DNA from: Escarpia spicata
Lineage: Eukaryota > Annelida > Polychaeta > Sabellida > Siboglinidae
Direction of reading: 5' to 3'
DNA length: 64,000 bases
Assembly (NCBI GenBank): GCA_963995525.1
Contig: OZ023209.1
Span: forward strand, 30,760,544 to 30,824,543
Positions within the stretch are counted from its first letter, which is position 1; every line of letters begins with the position of its first letter. The translations under genes and the position numbers were made by a program. Shown here in pieces: positions 47,114-55,638 of the stretch. A model generated the notes under the pieces. The model was given only the letters and a program-made list of their open reading frames with translations. It did no database searches and was not told the origin of the DNA.

Positions 47114-48418
47114 TTACGACGTACAGCCGTACAGGACGTTCCGGGTCCGGTCGATCTCCATCACAGTCTCGAATTCCCCGTACACGACGACGTTCATCGG
47201 TCGGGCTAACGGCGTCGTGAACTGCATTTCAGCGCCCACGGTCCCCTGACGCACGACGTTGAAATGGTCCCCGTCGCAACAGTCGGGGGTCAGGTCGAAA
47301 GCGAAGACGGTGTAGCCGGCTTCGAAGTCCGAGCGCGATATGTCGTCCCCAGCGTCCTCGCCCGCCTTTCCGGTGGCCTCGAAGAGATTCATGTAGCTTC
47401 GTATGCACCGGTGGTGCGGGAAGTCCGGCTGCAGCGGCTTGCTCGGCACCTGACGTCCGTCGACGATGAGCGCGAGGAAGTTTATGTCGTTGTGCTGCGC
47501 GTTGAACGGATTTCTAGTGTAGTCTCCGTTGTAGGCGGCGTTGTCGATCATCATCAGGATTATGCGTTTCGGAATCGCACCCATGTACAGGTTCTCGTGC
47601 GTGTGCGATAGCGTACCCACCGTTATCGAGAACGATTTGCAGTCGACGCGGCGCATCGGAAACTTTGCCGTTCCCAAAGTCAACGCTTTGATATGACCCA
47701 GCTGGACTTCCGGGTTGAACTTCACTTTTCGTACGTGCAGGCAAATCGAGCGTATCAAGATATGCCACCCCGGCGCGGCAGCCGGGCCCATGAGCGCGAA
47801 GGCGTCCTTCGACTGGACCATGCGTATTTTCGTGTCGATGCCGCTCAGTAGGAGGAGGTTTAGCATAAACGCGTCGACGTGCAGGTGTCCCATCATCTCC
47901 ACCTCGGCGCTGGCCGCCGTCAGGTCGCGCCGCGCTACGAACCCGGTGTTGTCGTCCCCGCGCGCGTTCATGTGTCCGGCGCTGTCTTTGTACCACAACG
48001 ACCCCCTGAGATGCGATCGTTTCGCGTCGCTACCGTAACTCAGCAGGGTCTCGATGTAGGCCCGGTACGCGTACGTATTGGTCGACGGCGTCACGAGCGT
48101 ACCGTTCAGCGACACGTCGATTTGACTGAACATCGCATGGAGGAAATTGTTGACCGGCGCCACGTTGGTGCCGGCCGCCAGATCGGTACCGTCCCCCTGA
48201 ACCACTTTGAAGCGGACGTACGTTTGAAGGCTCGGCAGGTCCGTATAGTCGTTACCCGACCCCGGAATGAGGAACTCGATGGGACCGCCGGCGTCGAGAG
48301 CCGTCAGCGGTTGGTAGACGGTCCACTGACTGCTCTCGATGCTCTTCTGCGTCACCGGTCCGGTGAACAGGTCCAGTTCGGCCTTCACGCCCTCGCACGC
48401 TGTCTTTACGAACGCCAT
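47114..48418 (-). CDS. Major capsid protein (double jelly-roll)
   Basis: The product is 434 residues. Strings such as SIESSQWTVYQPLTAL, PIEFLIPGSGNDYTDL, NNFLHAMFSQIDVSLNG and YRAYIETLLSYG are the standard features of the Polinton major capsid protein, which is often labelled F54H12.2-like in animal genomes. It is predicted to fold as two jelly rolls and form the pseudo-hexameric capsomer. The frame is intact from start to stop. The ATG is two bases after the stop of the 135-residue protein, and the protease ATG follows two bases after its own stop. Confidence 0.93.
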   Translation of the reverse strand: MAFVKTACEGVKAELDLFTGPVTQKSIESSQWTVYQPLTALDAGGPIEFLIPGSGNDYTDLPSLQTYVRFKVVQGDGTDLAAGTNVAPVNNFLHAMFSQIDVSLNGTLVTPSTNTYAYRAYIETLLSYGSDAKRSHLRGSLWYKDSAGHMNARGDDNTGFVARRDLTAASAEVEMMGHLHVDAFMLNLLLLSGIDTKIRMVQSKDAFALMGPAAAPGWHILIRSICLHVRKVKFNPEVQLGHIKALTLGTAKFPMRRVDCKSFSITVGTLSHTHENLYMGAIPKRIILMMIDNAAYNGDYTRNPFNAQHNDINFLALIVDGRQVPSKPLQPDFPHHRCIRSYMNLFEATGKAGEDAGDDISRSDFEAGYTVFAFDLTPDCCDGDHFNVVRQGTVGAEMQFTTPLARPMNVVVYGEFETVMEIDRTRNVLYGCTS

Positions 48419-48420
48419 CG

Positions 48421-48828
48421 TTACGCGTCGAATATATCGACCGGTCGACGCCCTCTCTTCCGTCTACTGACGGTCGTCGCCGTTCGACGCGGTTTCTTTA
48501 TAGGCGGCCTTTTTTTCATCCGCCTCTTCTTCGGCGCCGGCCCTTTGAATAGTCCGTCGAGAAAATCGACGCCGGCCTCCTTCGCGCGTCGTTTTATCGA
48601 CGCTTTCAGATTGCCGCCGCCGACGACGTCCCGCGCCACGTGCACGCCAGTTTTGAGCGCGCGTTTTCCCAACGCCATGGCGCCTCTCTTAAAAAGCGGC
48701 ATGACGCTTCGAAACAGGCTCCCGAAGATATTACCCAGACCGTGTCCTCGTTGACCCCGACCGCCGACGAAGACCGGCAGTTGACCGCCGACCTGTCGAA
48801 CGTAGTAGTCCTCGTACGGGTTCGGCAT
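48421..48828 (-). CDS. Basic amphipathic Polinton protein (minor virion candidate)
   Basis: The product is 135 residues. An N-terminal YEDYYVRQVGG.LPVF and GRGQRGHGLG stretch is followed by an amphipathic helix (NIFGSLFRSVMPLFKRGA), a Gly/Ala region and a strongly basic tail (KKRRMKKRPPIKKPRR). This arrangement is common in Polintons just upstream of the major capsid gene. A membrane-active or core role like adenovirus pVI or pX is often suspected, but that is inference. The frame is intact; its stop is two bases from the capsid ATG. Confidence 0.8.
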   Translation of the reverse strand: MPNPYEDYYVRQVGGQLPVFVGGRGQRGHGLGNIFGSLFRSVMPLFKRGAMALGKRALKTGVHVARDVVGGGNLKASIKRRAKEAGVDFLDGLFKGPAPKKRRMKKRPPIKKPRRTATTVSRRKRGRRPVDIFDA

Positions 48829-48920
48829 GGTGGTTAAAACAATTTCGATTTACAGCGTCTGATGTGAAGCGTCGCCACTAGCTCCCCCCGCTCGAATGGT
48901 ATCGGTCGACCGCAATCGTC

Positions 48921-49699
48921 TCAAATATCGACCTCGATCGTATCGAATTGATGCCGCAGCAGCTTCACGTATTGGACGCGGTCGAACGTTTCCGAAATAA
49001 CTCTACCGTTCGTACCGAAGACGGCGATGTTTCGAAGGAGCGGCGTGTACACGTCGCCGACGACGCGCGATTCCACGAGATCCGTGTACACGTACAGGGT
49101 GTCGACGCCCGCCTTCATATCCACCGCATTGCGACCTTCGTACGCGTACGTGTACGCGGCGGGGCTCGTCTCGATAATGACGACTTCCGGTTCGGGCCCC
49201 ATCAGCGGGGGACTCGTGATAACGTTGTTATGGAAACCTAGCACGCTCTTCAGACGACTCGTCTCGGGTAGGGTAAAGGTGACACCCGCCGACATACGCA
49301 GCGTCATTCGATTAGAGACGCCGCTGTACTCTAGACGCGCCTTGACCCTATCGGTGCACAATTTCAATAGCGCCTCGTTGAGCTCGCGCAGCAGTACGTA
49401 AACGTTGTTGTAGAAACCGTGAGTAATCGTACCCTGTCGGTATATCCCGACACCCTCCATGGTCGTAAAAAACCCGAGTCACCCGTCGCGCAAGACAGGT
49501 AGAAGGTGGCGTCCGCCTCTCTCACGTTGTACTACGTGTGCGGGTACTGTAGCGTCACCAGTCCGCATTCCCATTCTCCGCCAGGCAGGTCGAAACGTCG
49601 CGGCAGCGTCGTGATGTAGTGCGTCAACGTATTTTCGGGGTGCCGCTTCATAGACGCGTTGCTCGGTAGCGTCAGGTAAAAGTCAGACGATACTGCCAT
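48921..49699 (-). pseudogene. Minor capsid (penton) protein, broken by a stop and a frameshift
   Basis: The frame from ATG 49699 opens with SSDFYLTLPSNASM, HPENTLTHY and LPGGEWECGL, the standard start of the Polinton minor capsid protein (single jelly roll, capsid vertex). Codon 56 is TAG (49534-49532) where the family has Trp. A second lesion, a one-base shift in a T6 run near 49467-49472, moves the rest into another frame, which stays open (179 codons from the ATG at 49460) to the stop at 48921. That part has the YNNV..LLRELNEAL and PPLMGPEPEVV regions. Thus the gene has two lesions but its length is retained. Confidence 0.85.
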
Positions 49700-50120
49700 C
49701 GTCTCGTCGTCGTCGACCGCCGCCGCCGCTCATAGACGGACTCGGGAGCAGGTAAACGAGACAGCTGCTCAACAGCGCCGTCCACAGGTTGGAGTCGCCT
49801 TGACCCCGCGTCAGATTGTATATACTAACTGCGATGACGAAGTACAGGACGATGACCTGATAGAGGAATACGATTTCGGCCTTTGGGCATTCGTTACCGC
49901 AGAGCCGCCATGGAACGGGTTCGTGGACGGTGGAGTCGTCGGCGTTCTCGACGGCGTCGACGGAGTCCTCGTTGGTAGTCTTCGTCGGCTGCTCTGAACC
50001 AGTAGCGGCGTCGACGGAGTCCTCTTTGGTAGTCTTCTTCTTCTTCGGCTGCTCGTCCCTCACCGCCTCGTCGATCATCATCATCGCGCCACTGCGGTCT
50101 GCGCCTACAGCAGGGCCCAT
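49683..50120 (-). CDS. Polinton membrane protein, two transmembrane segments
   Basis: The product is 145 residues. The first 70 are hydrophilic with an internal repeat of EDSVDA. Hydrophobic stretches at about 82-101 (EIVFLYQVIVLYFVIAVSIY) and 112-127 (LWTALLSSCLVYLLPS) look like membrane spans and match a small membrane protein common in animal Polintons. A basic tail follows. The last 17 bases overlap the start of the minor capsid frame. The function is unknown; envelope or internal virion membrane roles are guesses. Confidence 0.75.
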   Translation of the reverse strand: MGPAVGADRSGAMMMIDEAVRDEQPKKKKTTKEDSVDAATGSEQPTKTTNEDSVDAVENADDSTVHEPVPWRLCGNECPKAEIVFLYQVIVLYFVIAVSIYNLTRGQGDSNLWTALLSSCLVYLLPSPSMSGGGGRRRRDDGSIV

Positions 50121-50206
50121 TATACGGGAGGAGCGACGTTCCCCTGCATAAGCACGACTCGTGCAGCCGCCAGCATTCCTCGTGACGCGTCCAACGCATG
50201 CCGCGC

Positions 50207-50216
50207 TATTATAGGT
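50207..50216 (-). promoter_or_regulatory. TATA-like box overlapping the integrase stop
   Basis: On the minus strand ACCTATAATA contains the natural TAA stop of the integrase frame (50211-50209) and lies about 90 bp upstream of the membrane-protein ATG. It matches the arrangement at 52610-52616. Confidence 0.45.
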
Positions 50217-51337
50217 CCACGAGCGCCGCGGCGTCGATCCAACTATTGAAGGAGGCCGATTAACCGCTCCATTTTACGAGCGCCTCCGACCCGCCGCCGC
50301 GACGACGACGCCGCTGCAGAACCTCCTCCACTCGATATAGTTTGTCCTTCGGAACGACTACGCGTTGTACTTCCTGTTCGTAGAAGGCGCCCTCTACCGG
50401 TGTCCCGACGTCGTCCTTCAGGCGATAAACGGGCGGTTCGGACGGATGCACCTCTACGACGGTGAAGAGCTCCTCGCTCCAGTTAGGCATGTATCCTTTT
50501 TTGAATTGACCCCTCGTCTTACTGATACGCACGCGATCTCCTTCGCGCAGTTTCGGTTTTTTCCGCCTGCCGCCGCCACCGCCGCCGTACAGGCGTTGCC
50601 ATACGTCCTCCTGATTCGTTGCGTCGACGCTCGCCGGCGTCCTACCGATGCTTCGGTGATAGGCGTTGTTGTACGAATGCACGAAATCCGGTAACGCCTC
50701 TACGTAGCGCAGCGTCTCCTGTTTCGTAAAATAACGCCACATGCGCGTTTTCAAAGTCCGATTGAATCGTTCCACGACGCTCGCTTTAGTCTCCTCGTTA
50801 TGCGTCACGAAATGATGAACGCCGTGACTCTTTAGGAACGTTTGCAGGGGTCGGTTCAGGAACTCGGTCCCCTTATCGGTCTGCAGCGCGTTCGGCGGCT
50901 GTTGCGCGTCGTTCAGCAGACGCGCGAAGGCCGCGACGAGCGACGCGCCGGACTTACTCTTCAACGGAACGCACCACGCCCGCTTCGAAAACACGTCGAT
51001 GACCGTCAATAGGAATGTTATACCGTCGTTGTTTTTTTTTTAGCCTAGTCAGATCGACCAGATCGGCTTGCCACTGCTGGTTTTGACCGCCCACGATGAC
51101 GCAACGTCGTTTGAAACGTCTTTTAACCGGTTTGTGTAGGGTATAAGCGTCCTGCGCCGCTAGCCACCTCTCGACATCCGGGCGTCGTCGTCCCCCCTTT
51201 GACGCCCGGTTCAACGCGTCGACGCCTCCGTAACTACCCGCCCGTTTCGGATCGAAGTAGAGTTCATTCAGTTCGTCGTCGTCGTCGTTTCGTTGTCGAA
51301 GGTTTCGTTTTGGACGACGACTCCACCCGGACACCAT
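50209..51337 (-). pseudogene. Retroviral-type integrase with chromodomain, broken
   Basis: This is the Polinton integrase that inserts the element into host DNA. ATG 51337 fits a TATA box at 51374-51382 better than the ATG at 51361. The N-terminal part has FDPKRAGSYGGVDALNRA. The catalytic triad is present: Asp in WQADLVDL, Asp in LQTDKGTEF and Glu in VVERFNR, the last two about 35 residues apart. An A10 run (51032-51041) carries a one-base excess that splits the frame right after the first Asp. The C-terminal chromodomain (YRVEEVL, LVKWSG, FNSWIDA) is interrupted by an in-frame TAA after KWSG (50262-50260) and ends naturally at 50209. With two lesions the protein cannot be made in full as assembled. 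Confidence 0.92.
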
Positions 51338-51373
51338 GATGACGACGACGACGACGACCAATGAACGACGAAT

Positions 51374-51382
51374 ATTATATAG
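51374..51382 (-). promoter_or_regulatory. TATA box of the integrase gene
   Basis: CTATATAAT on the minus strand, about 40 bp upstream of ATG 51337. Confidence 0.55.
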
Positions 51383-51443
51383 AGAGCGATAACCGTGATG
51401 ACGAGACCGACGACGACGACCGTTCGTTGTATCGGCGGCATCG

Positions 51444-52157
51444 TCACATCGATTCCCACGCGTCCAACGCTCCTTGTCTCTTTCTAGAACGTCGTCTTCG
51501 CACCGCCTTCCCCGCTGAACTGACCGCCGACGCCTCCGACTCCTCTTCTCTTTGCCGCCGCCGTCGCTCCATGTACTCCCGATAGCGCGGGTTGCCGACG
51601 AACTCCATAGGAATGTTCATACCCTTCATGCTCAACCCGAAAGCTCGCCATCCTAGGGGCTGTGTCGTCTTCGTTCTCGTTCGCATGAGATCGTTCACTA
51701 GATCGACCATGTTACTCCCCGCGATCGTTTTACCGTCGTACACGAATTCGCCGCGGTCGTTCCATCGACACAACGGATCGGCTTTCATTTTCGCTATAAG
51801 TAGACTCGCCTTCGCTTTCAGCGTTTTCGGCATGCTGGCTACGATTTCGCGCTCTACGGCCTCCGACGATGGCGCCGCCGCCGCCGCGGGCTGTGGTATC
51901 TCGCCGTCGTTGACCATCGACACGCGTACCGGTTGCGCCGCTCGAGCCGCCTCTATAGTGTTGTAGCGACTCAGCAGTTGATTGTACGACGCCACCTTAT
52001 CGCGTTCGGATAAATCCGATCGCTCTAGAATATCCTTCATGTCGCTGTCCAGGCTACTCAGTACACGTTATCGGGGGGTGCTGCTCGACGGCTGTGGCTG
52101 AAGGAGACTTTCCACCAATCGGGGGTCGACCAACGCCATCTTCTTCGCGTACTGCAT
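51444..52157 (-). pseudogene. Conserved Polinton protein (unknown function), one in-frame stop
   Basis: The frame starts at ATG 52157 (MQYAKKMALVDPRLVESLLQ) and has TAA at 52070-52068, 29 codons in. After the stop the same frame continues and, from an internal ATG at 52040, runs 198 codons to 51444. The body has SMPKTLKAKASLLIAKMK and WNDRGEFVYDGKTIAGSN, then MVDLVNDLM and GWRAFG. These words occur in a protein found next to the integrase in many animal Polintons. Its role is not known to me. The C-terminus is highly basic. If the internal ATG is used, only the N-terminal ~39 residues would be lost. Confidence 0.8.
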
Positions 52158-52160
52158 CGA

Positions 52161-52574
52161 TTAACCCCCGATGATCTGTTTGAGTAGTGGCAGGAGAACG
52201 GTGCTCGCTAACGGCGCTAGCAGGGCCGTCAGAAAGCCACCCGCCCCCGTTTGCAAGATGGCTCGCTTCCGCTTCACCGGAATTCGTTTGTTGACCAGGT
52301 CACGCAGGTGATCTCTGTATTTCGTCAACACGCGTTTCTGCTTCGGCGACACCTTCACGTTCCCTCTCAGAATATTGTACGCGCAATCGCACAGACTACA
52401 TATGAGACCGACCTCCGAGTGGGCGAGAACGGCTTTTCGCAGATCGATGTTCCGCTTATGTCTATCCATCAACTGCAGGGCGAAAATATGTCTCTTCAGG
52501 CGTTGCTCCGAAACCGTCGTCGCCGCCGCCTTTGGTCGTCGCTTCGCCGCTACCACCGCGCGTCTTCCCGTCAT
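52161..52574 (-). CDS. Conserved Polinton protein with hydrophobic C-terminus (137 residues)
   Basis: The product has a basic N-terminus, the segment ICSLCDCAYNILRGNVKVSP, then KQKRVLTKYRDHLRDL and NKRIPVKRKRAIL. It ends in a Gly-rich hydrophobic stretch (GGFLTALLAPLASTVLLPLL). The same architecture is common in animal Polintons between ATPase and integrase genes; a virion-associated, membrane-interacting role is a guess. The frame is intact. Its stop is 3 bp from the ATG of the next gene, and a TATA box (52610-52616) lies ~36 bp upstream of its ATG. Confidence 0.8.
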   Translation of the reverse strand: MTGRRAVVAAKRRPKAAATTVSEQRLKRHIFALQLMDRHKRNIDLRKAVLAHSEVGLICSLCDCAYNILRGNVKVSPKQKRVLTKYRDHLRDLVNKRIPVKRKRAILQTGAGGFLTALLAPLASTVLLPLLKQIIGG

Positions 52575-52609
52575 ACCGACTAATGCGTACGCGGCGACGT
52601 CCCTCTCTA

Positions 52610-52616
52610 CTTATAG
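52610..52616 (-). promoter_or_regulatory. TATA box containing the ATPase stop codon
   Basis: CTATAAG on the minus strand includes the TAA (52613-52611) that ends the packaging ATPase frame. It lies about 36 bp before the ATG of the 137-residue gene. Confidence 0.55.
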
Positions 52617-53245
52617 TTGACCACCCTTCCGTATGTAGACGTACTGAAGGGGGTCGTCCGGAAATATACACGTACGCAGGCGCATGTACTCTTCCGTTTC
52701 CTGTTTCAGATCGACGAAGAGATAGCCGTACGCCGCCGACGTCGCGTCTTTGAACGCTTCTATCATGTACTTGACCTTTCCCGGGTACATCTGTTTCGCT
52801 AGGTGACCTACTTGGCCAGCGTCTCGGGGGTTCTTGAATAGCGCTAAGTATTGGGCGTTCAGGCTGATTGTGCGGTTTTCTTTCCCTTTCGGAAACATGT
52901 TCTGTCGGAGTTGTACGACCGACGTATTACAATGATGACTTTTTTAGTAAATAGTTCCGTCACCCCGCTATCGGCTTCCTCCATGAGGTCGTCGAGTACT
53001 AAAAGCGTCCTCTTTTTACCGTCTAAATGCGTCGTAGTCGGCAGGCCGTCTACGAACTCTATTTCCGGAGACATAGACGCGTAGGCGGTCTGCCACTGCC
53101 CGTAACACCACAGGATTTTTTCGGGCGGCGGATCGATCATAGCGCATCGTATCAGACGGTCGACGAACGTCGTCTTACCGCATCCCGTAGGCCCGGATAC
53201 TATACACGTAAACGGATGCTTCAACAACGGTCCGCCCATTTTCAC
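52611..53245 (-). pseudogene. Genome-packaging ATPase (A32/FtsK-HerA type), frameshifted
   Basis: This would pump DNA into the capsid. From ATG 53245 it has Walker A GPTGCGKT (residues 18-25), then ILWCYGQWQTAY and Walker B LLVLDDLM (81-88, Asp85/Asp86), then VTELFTK. In an A6 run (T6 on the plus strand, 52940-52945) one base is missing and the frame shifts. The remainder, with NMFPKGKENRTISLNAQYL, FKNPRDAGQVGHLAKQMYPG and GYLFVDL, is in another frame to the stop at 52611. All motifs are kept, so only one indel separates it from an open gene. A sequencing error in the homopolymer is possible. Confidence 0.92.
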
Positions 53246-53267
53246 GACTGATACTGGCTGAGGTTTT

Positions 53268-53720
53268 TTACGCGTCTTTATAGGCGTCGCGCACCTCCAT
53301 CAACAGTTTACCGAGCTTGTTCTCCCCCGCAACGTCCCCGATCCTGGTACCCCAGAAACCCTCCCTACTCGGTACCCACTCCACCAATTCGGCGTCCCCG
53401 GTGGCCAACAGGTCGGCCTTCAACGGCCCGCCGAACTTACTCATCAACAGCCCCTTCATACAAGCGACCCTAACGACGTTCCATTCGGTTCCCGTTCTCT
53501 TTTTTCGTATTCCGTAACTGAATCGTTTCGCTACGTAGGGCGATCGCGCTCTTTTGATACACGCGGCGCATTCGAGGTCTTCGTTGAACATCGCTTTCCT
53601 ATACTGATAGGCGTGCTCGACGGATCGGAACACCCGACCGTACGCCGTCAATCGGCACTTGTACATATTCGACAAGAACAAGCGCGAGCCGCCAAACTTT
53701 ATAGGTTCCGACGACAACAT
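53268..53720 (-). CDS. NADAR-domain protein (YbiA-like N-glycosidase)
   Basis: The product is 150 residues, the usual size of a stand-alone NADAR domain. Hallmarks: FGGSRLFLSNMYKC at the N-terminus, then FRSVEHAYQYRKAM, ARSPYVAK, and a C-terminal ATGDAELVEW, FWGT, and GENKLGKLLMEVR. NADAR proteins act on ADP-ribose-linked substrates as N-glycosidases; some bacterial members are reported to remove ADP-ribose from guanine in DNA. Here it is the first gene of the minus-strand series, 22 bp upstream of the ATPase, with a TATA box at 53752-53759. The frame is intact although several neighbours are broken. A role in countering host ADP-ribosylation or NAD-based defence is inference. Confidence 0.9.
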   Translation of the reverse strand: MLSSEPIKFGGSRLFLSNMYKCRLTAYGRVFRSVEHAYQYRKAMFNEDLECAACIKRARSPYVAKRFSYGIRKKRTGTEWNVVRVACMKGLLMSKFGGPLKADLLATGDAELVEWVPSREGFWGTRIGDVAGENKLGKLLMEVRDAYKDA

Positions 53721-53751
53721 GACTACTACCGATAAACCGCTACCGACACCG

Positions 53752-53759
53752 TTTATATA
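53752..53759 (-). promoter_or_regulatory. TATA box of the NADAR gene
   Basis: TATATAAA on the minus strand, about 32 bp upstream of ATG 53720. A start of transcription ~30 bp downstream would give a very short leader. Confidence 0.65.
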
Positions 53760-53940
53760 GAACAGACGTCACCGCCGATAGATGGCGCATCTAAAAAGGT
53801 GCCGACGTACGGATTCAGACCCGGAAACTTACGATCCCTAGTCGAACGCGCTCCCAGGAGAGCTAATCCGGCGCCGGCGTCTATGAGTGGTTTTATCTCG
53901 GTTATATATTGTTGATCGCTAGGGGAACGCTACGTTGATC

Positions 53941-54210
53941 GCTAGGGCTGGGACGTTGATCGCTAGGGGTAAACTAATCACTGGGATAATCGCTAGGTGG
54001 CACCTCAAAGTTATCAATCAAAAGTGACAGGCCATCAATCACGTTTTTTATAAGTAGGTTCCCGATTTCTCTCAGGTTACACAAAACCCTTTGATCTTTT
54101 TTTTATAAGTAGGTTCCCGAAAAAGATAAGGACGTTTTTTATGCATGGAGTTAGGCCTAAAGTAGGTCATAAAGGGGCGGGGCGAGCCTCTGTGTATCCT
54201 ATATACTACT
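53941..54210 (-). repeat. Polinton terminal inverted repeat, right
   Basis: Reverse complement of 37658-37927, ending TATATACTACT. Its inner edge adjoins a short GTTGATCGCTAGGG repeat (three copies, 53910-53970). Confidence 0.93.
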
Positions 54211-54216
54211 GATGAT
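54211..54216. other. Target duplication of the Polinton, right (GATGAT)
   Basis: Matches GTTGAT at 37652-37657 in five of six bases. Confidence 0.65.
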
Positions 54217-54856
54217 ATTATTGTATTTTGCAGTCGTAATATCCACGTGGCACATTGTTTTGCTGTCGTAATTCCCACATCACACGCCGGTTTGCGATCG
54301 TTACTTCAATGACTTAAAAATATTCTCTTTGTTAAATATATATTTTTGCAATGATCTGTGCACTTTACTTGTTATAATGTTAGATCAGTTGAAAATATTA
54401 AAAAATTCCGTCGTCATTTAAAAACGTCTCTTTACAACCTTGCATATCCACCGTAGCTCCCTAGCGCCTTGACCCATCTGTTGACAACTGGAAAACTACT
54501 TATGGATTTTGAGATTGACCAACCCTTTTGTTTTGATGCGCCTCTGAGCTTGGTTTCCAATGATTTAGGCGCAATAGAAGTTATCTTATTATTATTATAA
54601 TGAAAAAATTTCTTTGCAGGACGCATTCACATACCTTTTTCACTCATCGCCTCCAGGCATGTGTACTCATAATAGACCCGAGGAGCTTGCCTTGTCGCTT
54701 TGCACTAATGGCCATAATGTCATTATCACTGGTCAAGTTGACAAAAATAAGAAGCACGAATTTAGGCAGTACTGAACTTTGATCTATATATTTAGTTCAT
54801 AAAAACTCCACCAGATGGCACTATTGGTCAAAACTAAGAATCACGAATAATTTAGG
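54217..54856. other. AT-rich DNA right of the Polinton
   Basis: No gene recognised. The word GTCGTAAT.TCCAC is repeated near 54234 and 54265. Confidence 0.5.
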
Positions 54857-54902
54857 CACACCTCCTATGCGTAATATTCACCCCCTATATAAATGCAATC
54901 GC
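54857..54902 (+). promoter_or_regulatory. Promoter-like module with TATA box, copy 2
   Basis: Second direct copy of 37287-37332, with CACCCCCTATATAAATGC. Together with the inverted copy at 55339-55384 it forms a ~46-bp inverted pair enclosing 54903-55338, which could be a MITE-like unit. Confidence 0.45.
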
Positions 54903-55323
54903 TTACAATTTCGCCCGATAAATTTAAATATTACGGTTGTTTACATAACCGTCACCGATATGGTGCACTGTAGTGACGTGGTCTGCGTTCGCTATCAAAA
55001 TATCTGTCACAAACCTGTTTGCCTCGTTTTAATTTGAGACAAATACCTTTGTTGCAAGTTTGTAGATGTCCTTTGCTTATTGTGTCCGATATATCTGACT
55101 AAAAATGTATTTAATATGAGATCCAGCTATATAATCGTAATGAGGCAGAAACTCAGATAGGGCAGAAATCGAGTAGGTGACTATAGTTTTTGGGGTCGTT
55201 CTAATGTTATTTAGAGTATAAAAGATTACCTGGGGGTAGCTACAGATTGGATAGATATCGATGATTCAAGAGATATGGTAGAATAAGAGGGTAAATCGCA
55301 CGTTATTCAAGTATCTAACAACA

Positions 55324-55638
55324 AGCGTCTCTTGGCGCGCGATTGCATTTATATAGGGGGCGAATATTACGCATAGGAGGTGTGCCGCGAGAGCTCGCGA
55401 CCGCATTGGCTGCGTTCCGGGGTCATTTCCGGTATAAATGTCAACTGCAATGAGTTGAAACGTGTGCGCGACTCATTAAAACATTTCTTTTTGTAATAAA
55501 TACGAATCCGTTTGTTACGAAAAGTTGGCATTGTGACCACAATAGTTGGAACATTTATTTGTGATCTTCATAATCGGTGTTGGCGTCGCGACGGAGCAGT
55601 TCTAATGTTAAAACGTCAGCGATTAGCTTGGGGTTGCC
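55324..55638 (-). repeat. 316-bp repeat, inverted partner of 37032-37347
   Basis: Reverse complement of the left copy with scattered changes (for example CGATTGC versus CGATCGC). It includes the third promoter-like module (55339-55384). Confidence 0.88.

Larger units (their letters stand above)
37658..54210. mobile_element. Maverick/Polinton, full-length, 16.6 kb
   Basis: It is bounded by 270-bp terminal inverted repeats starting AGTAGTATATAGGA. It encodes the family's diagnostic set: protein-primed DNA polymerase B, retroviral-type integrase, A32-like packaging ATPase, adenain-like protease, and major and minor jelly-roll capsid proteins. The plus strand holds the replication side and the minus strand the morphogenesis side, and the two converge near 46515-46650. 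Several key genes carry stops or frameshifts, so this copy is not autonomous as assembled. The terminal repeats are still close to 97% identical by eye, so decay is modest. The composition is markedly richer in CG (Asp/Arg codons GAC and CGN) than the surrounding DNA. Confidence 0.95.

Noticed and set aside
45120..52070. Alternative genetic code reading TAA/TAG as sense
   Set aside because: The intact genes end in ordinary TAA/TGA stops followed by the next gene, the TAG in the minor capsid replaces a conserved Trp, and the host exon is standard. Nonsense mutation is simpler.
52940..52945. Programmed -1 frameshift in the packaging ATPase
   Set aside because: A -1 slip at ACTAAAAAAG would put the ribosome in the right frame, but the slip site is not a canonical heptamer, and the integrase run needs the opposite correction. 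Random indel or sequencing error is simpler.
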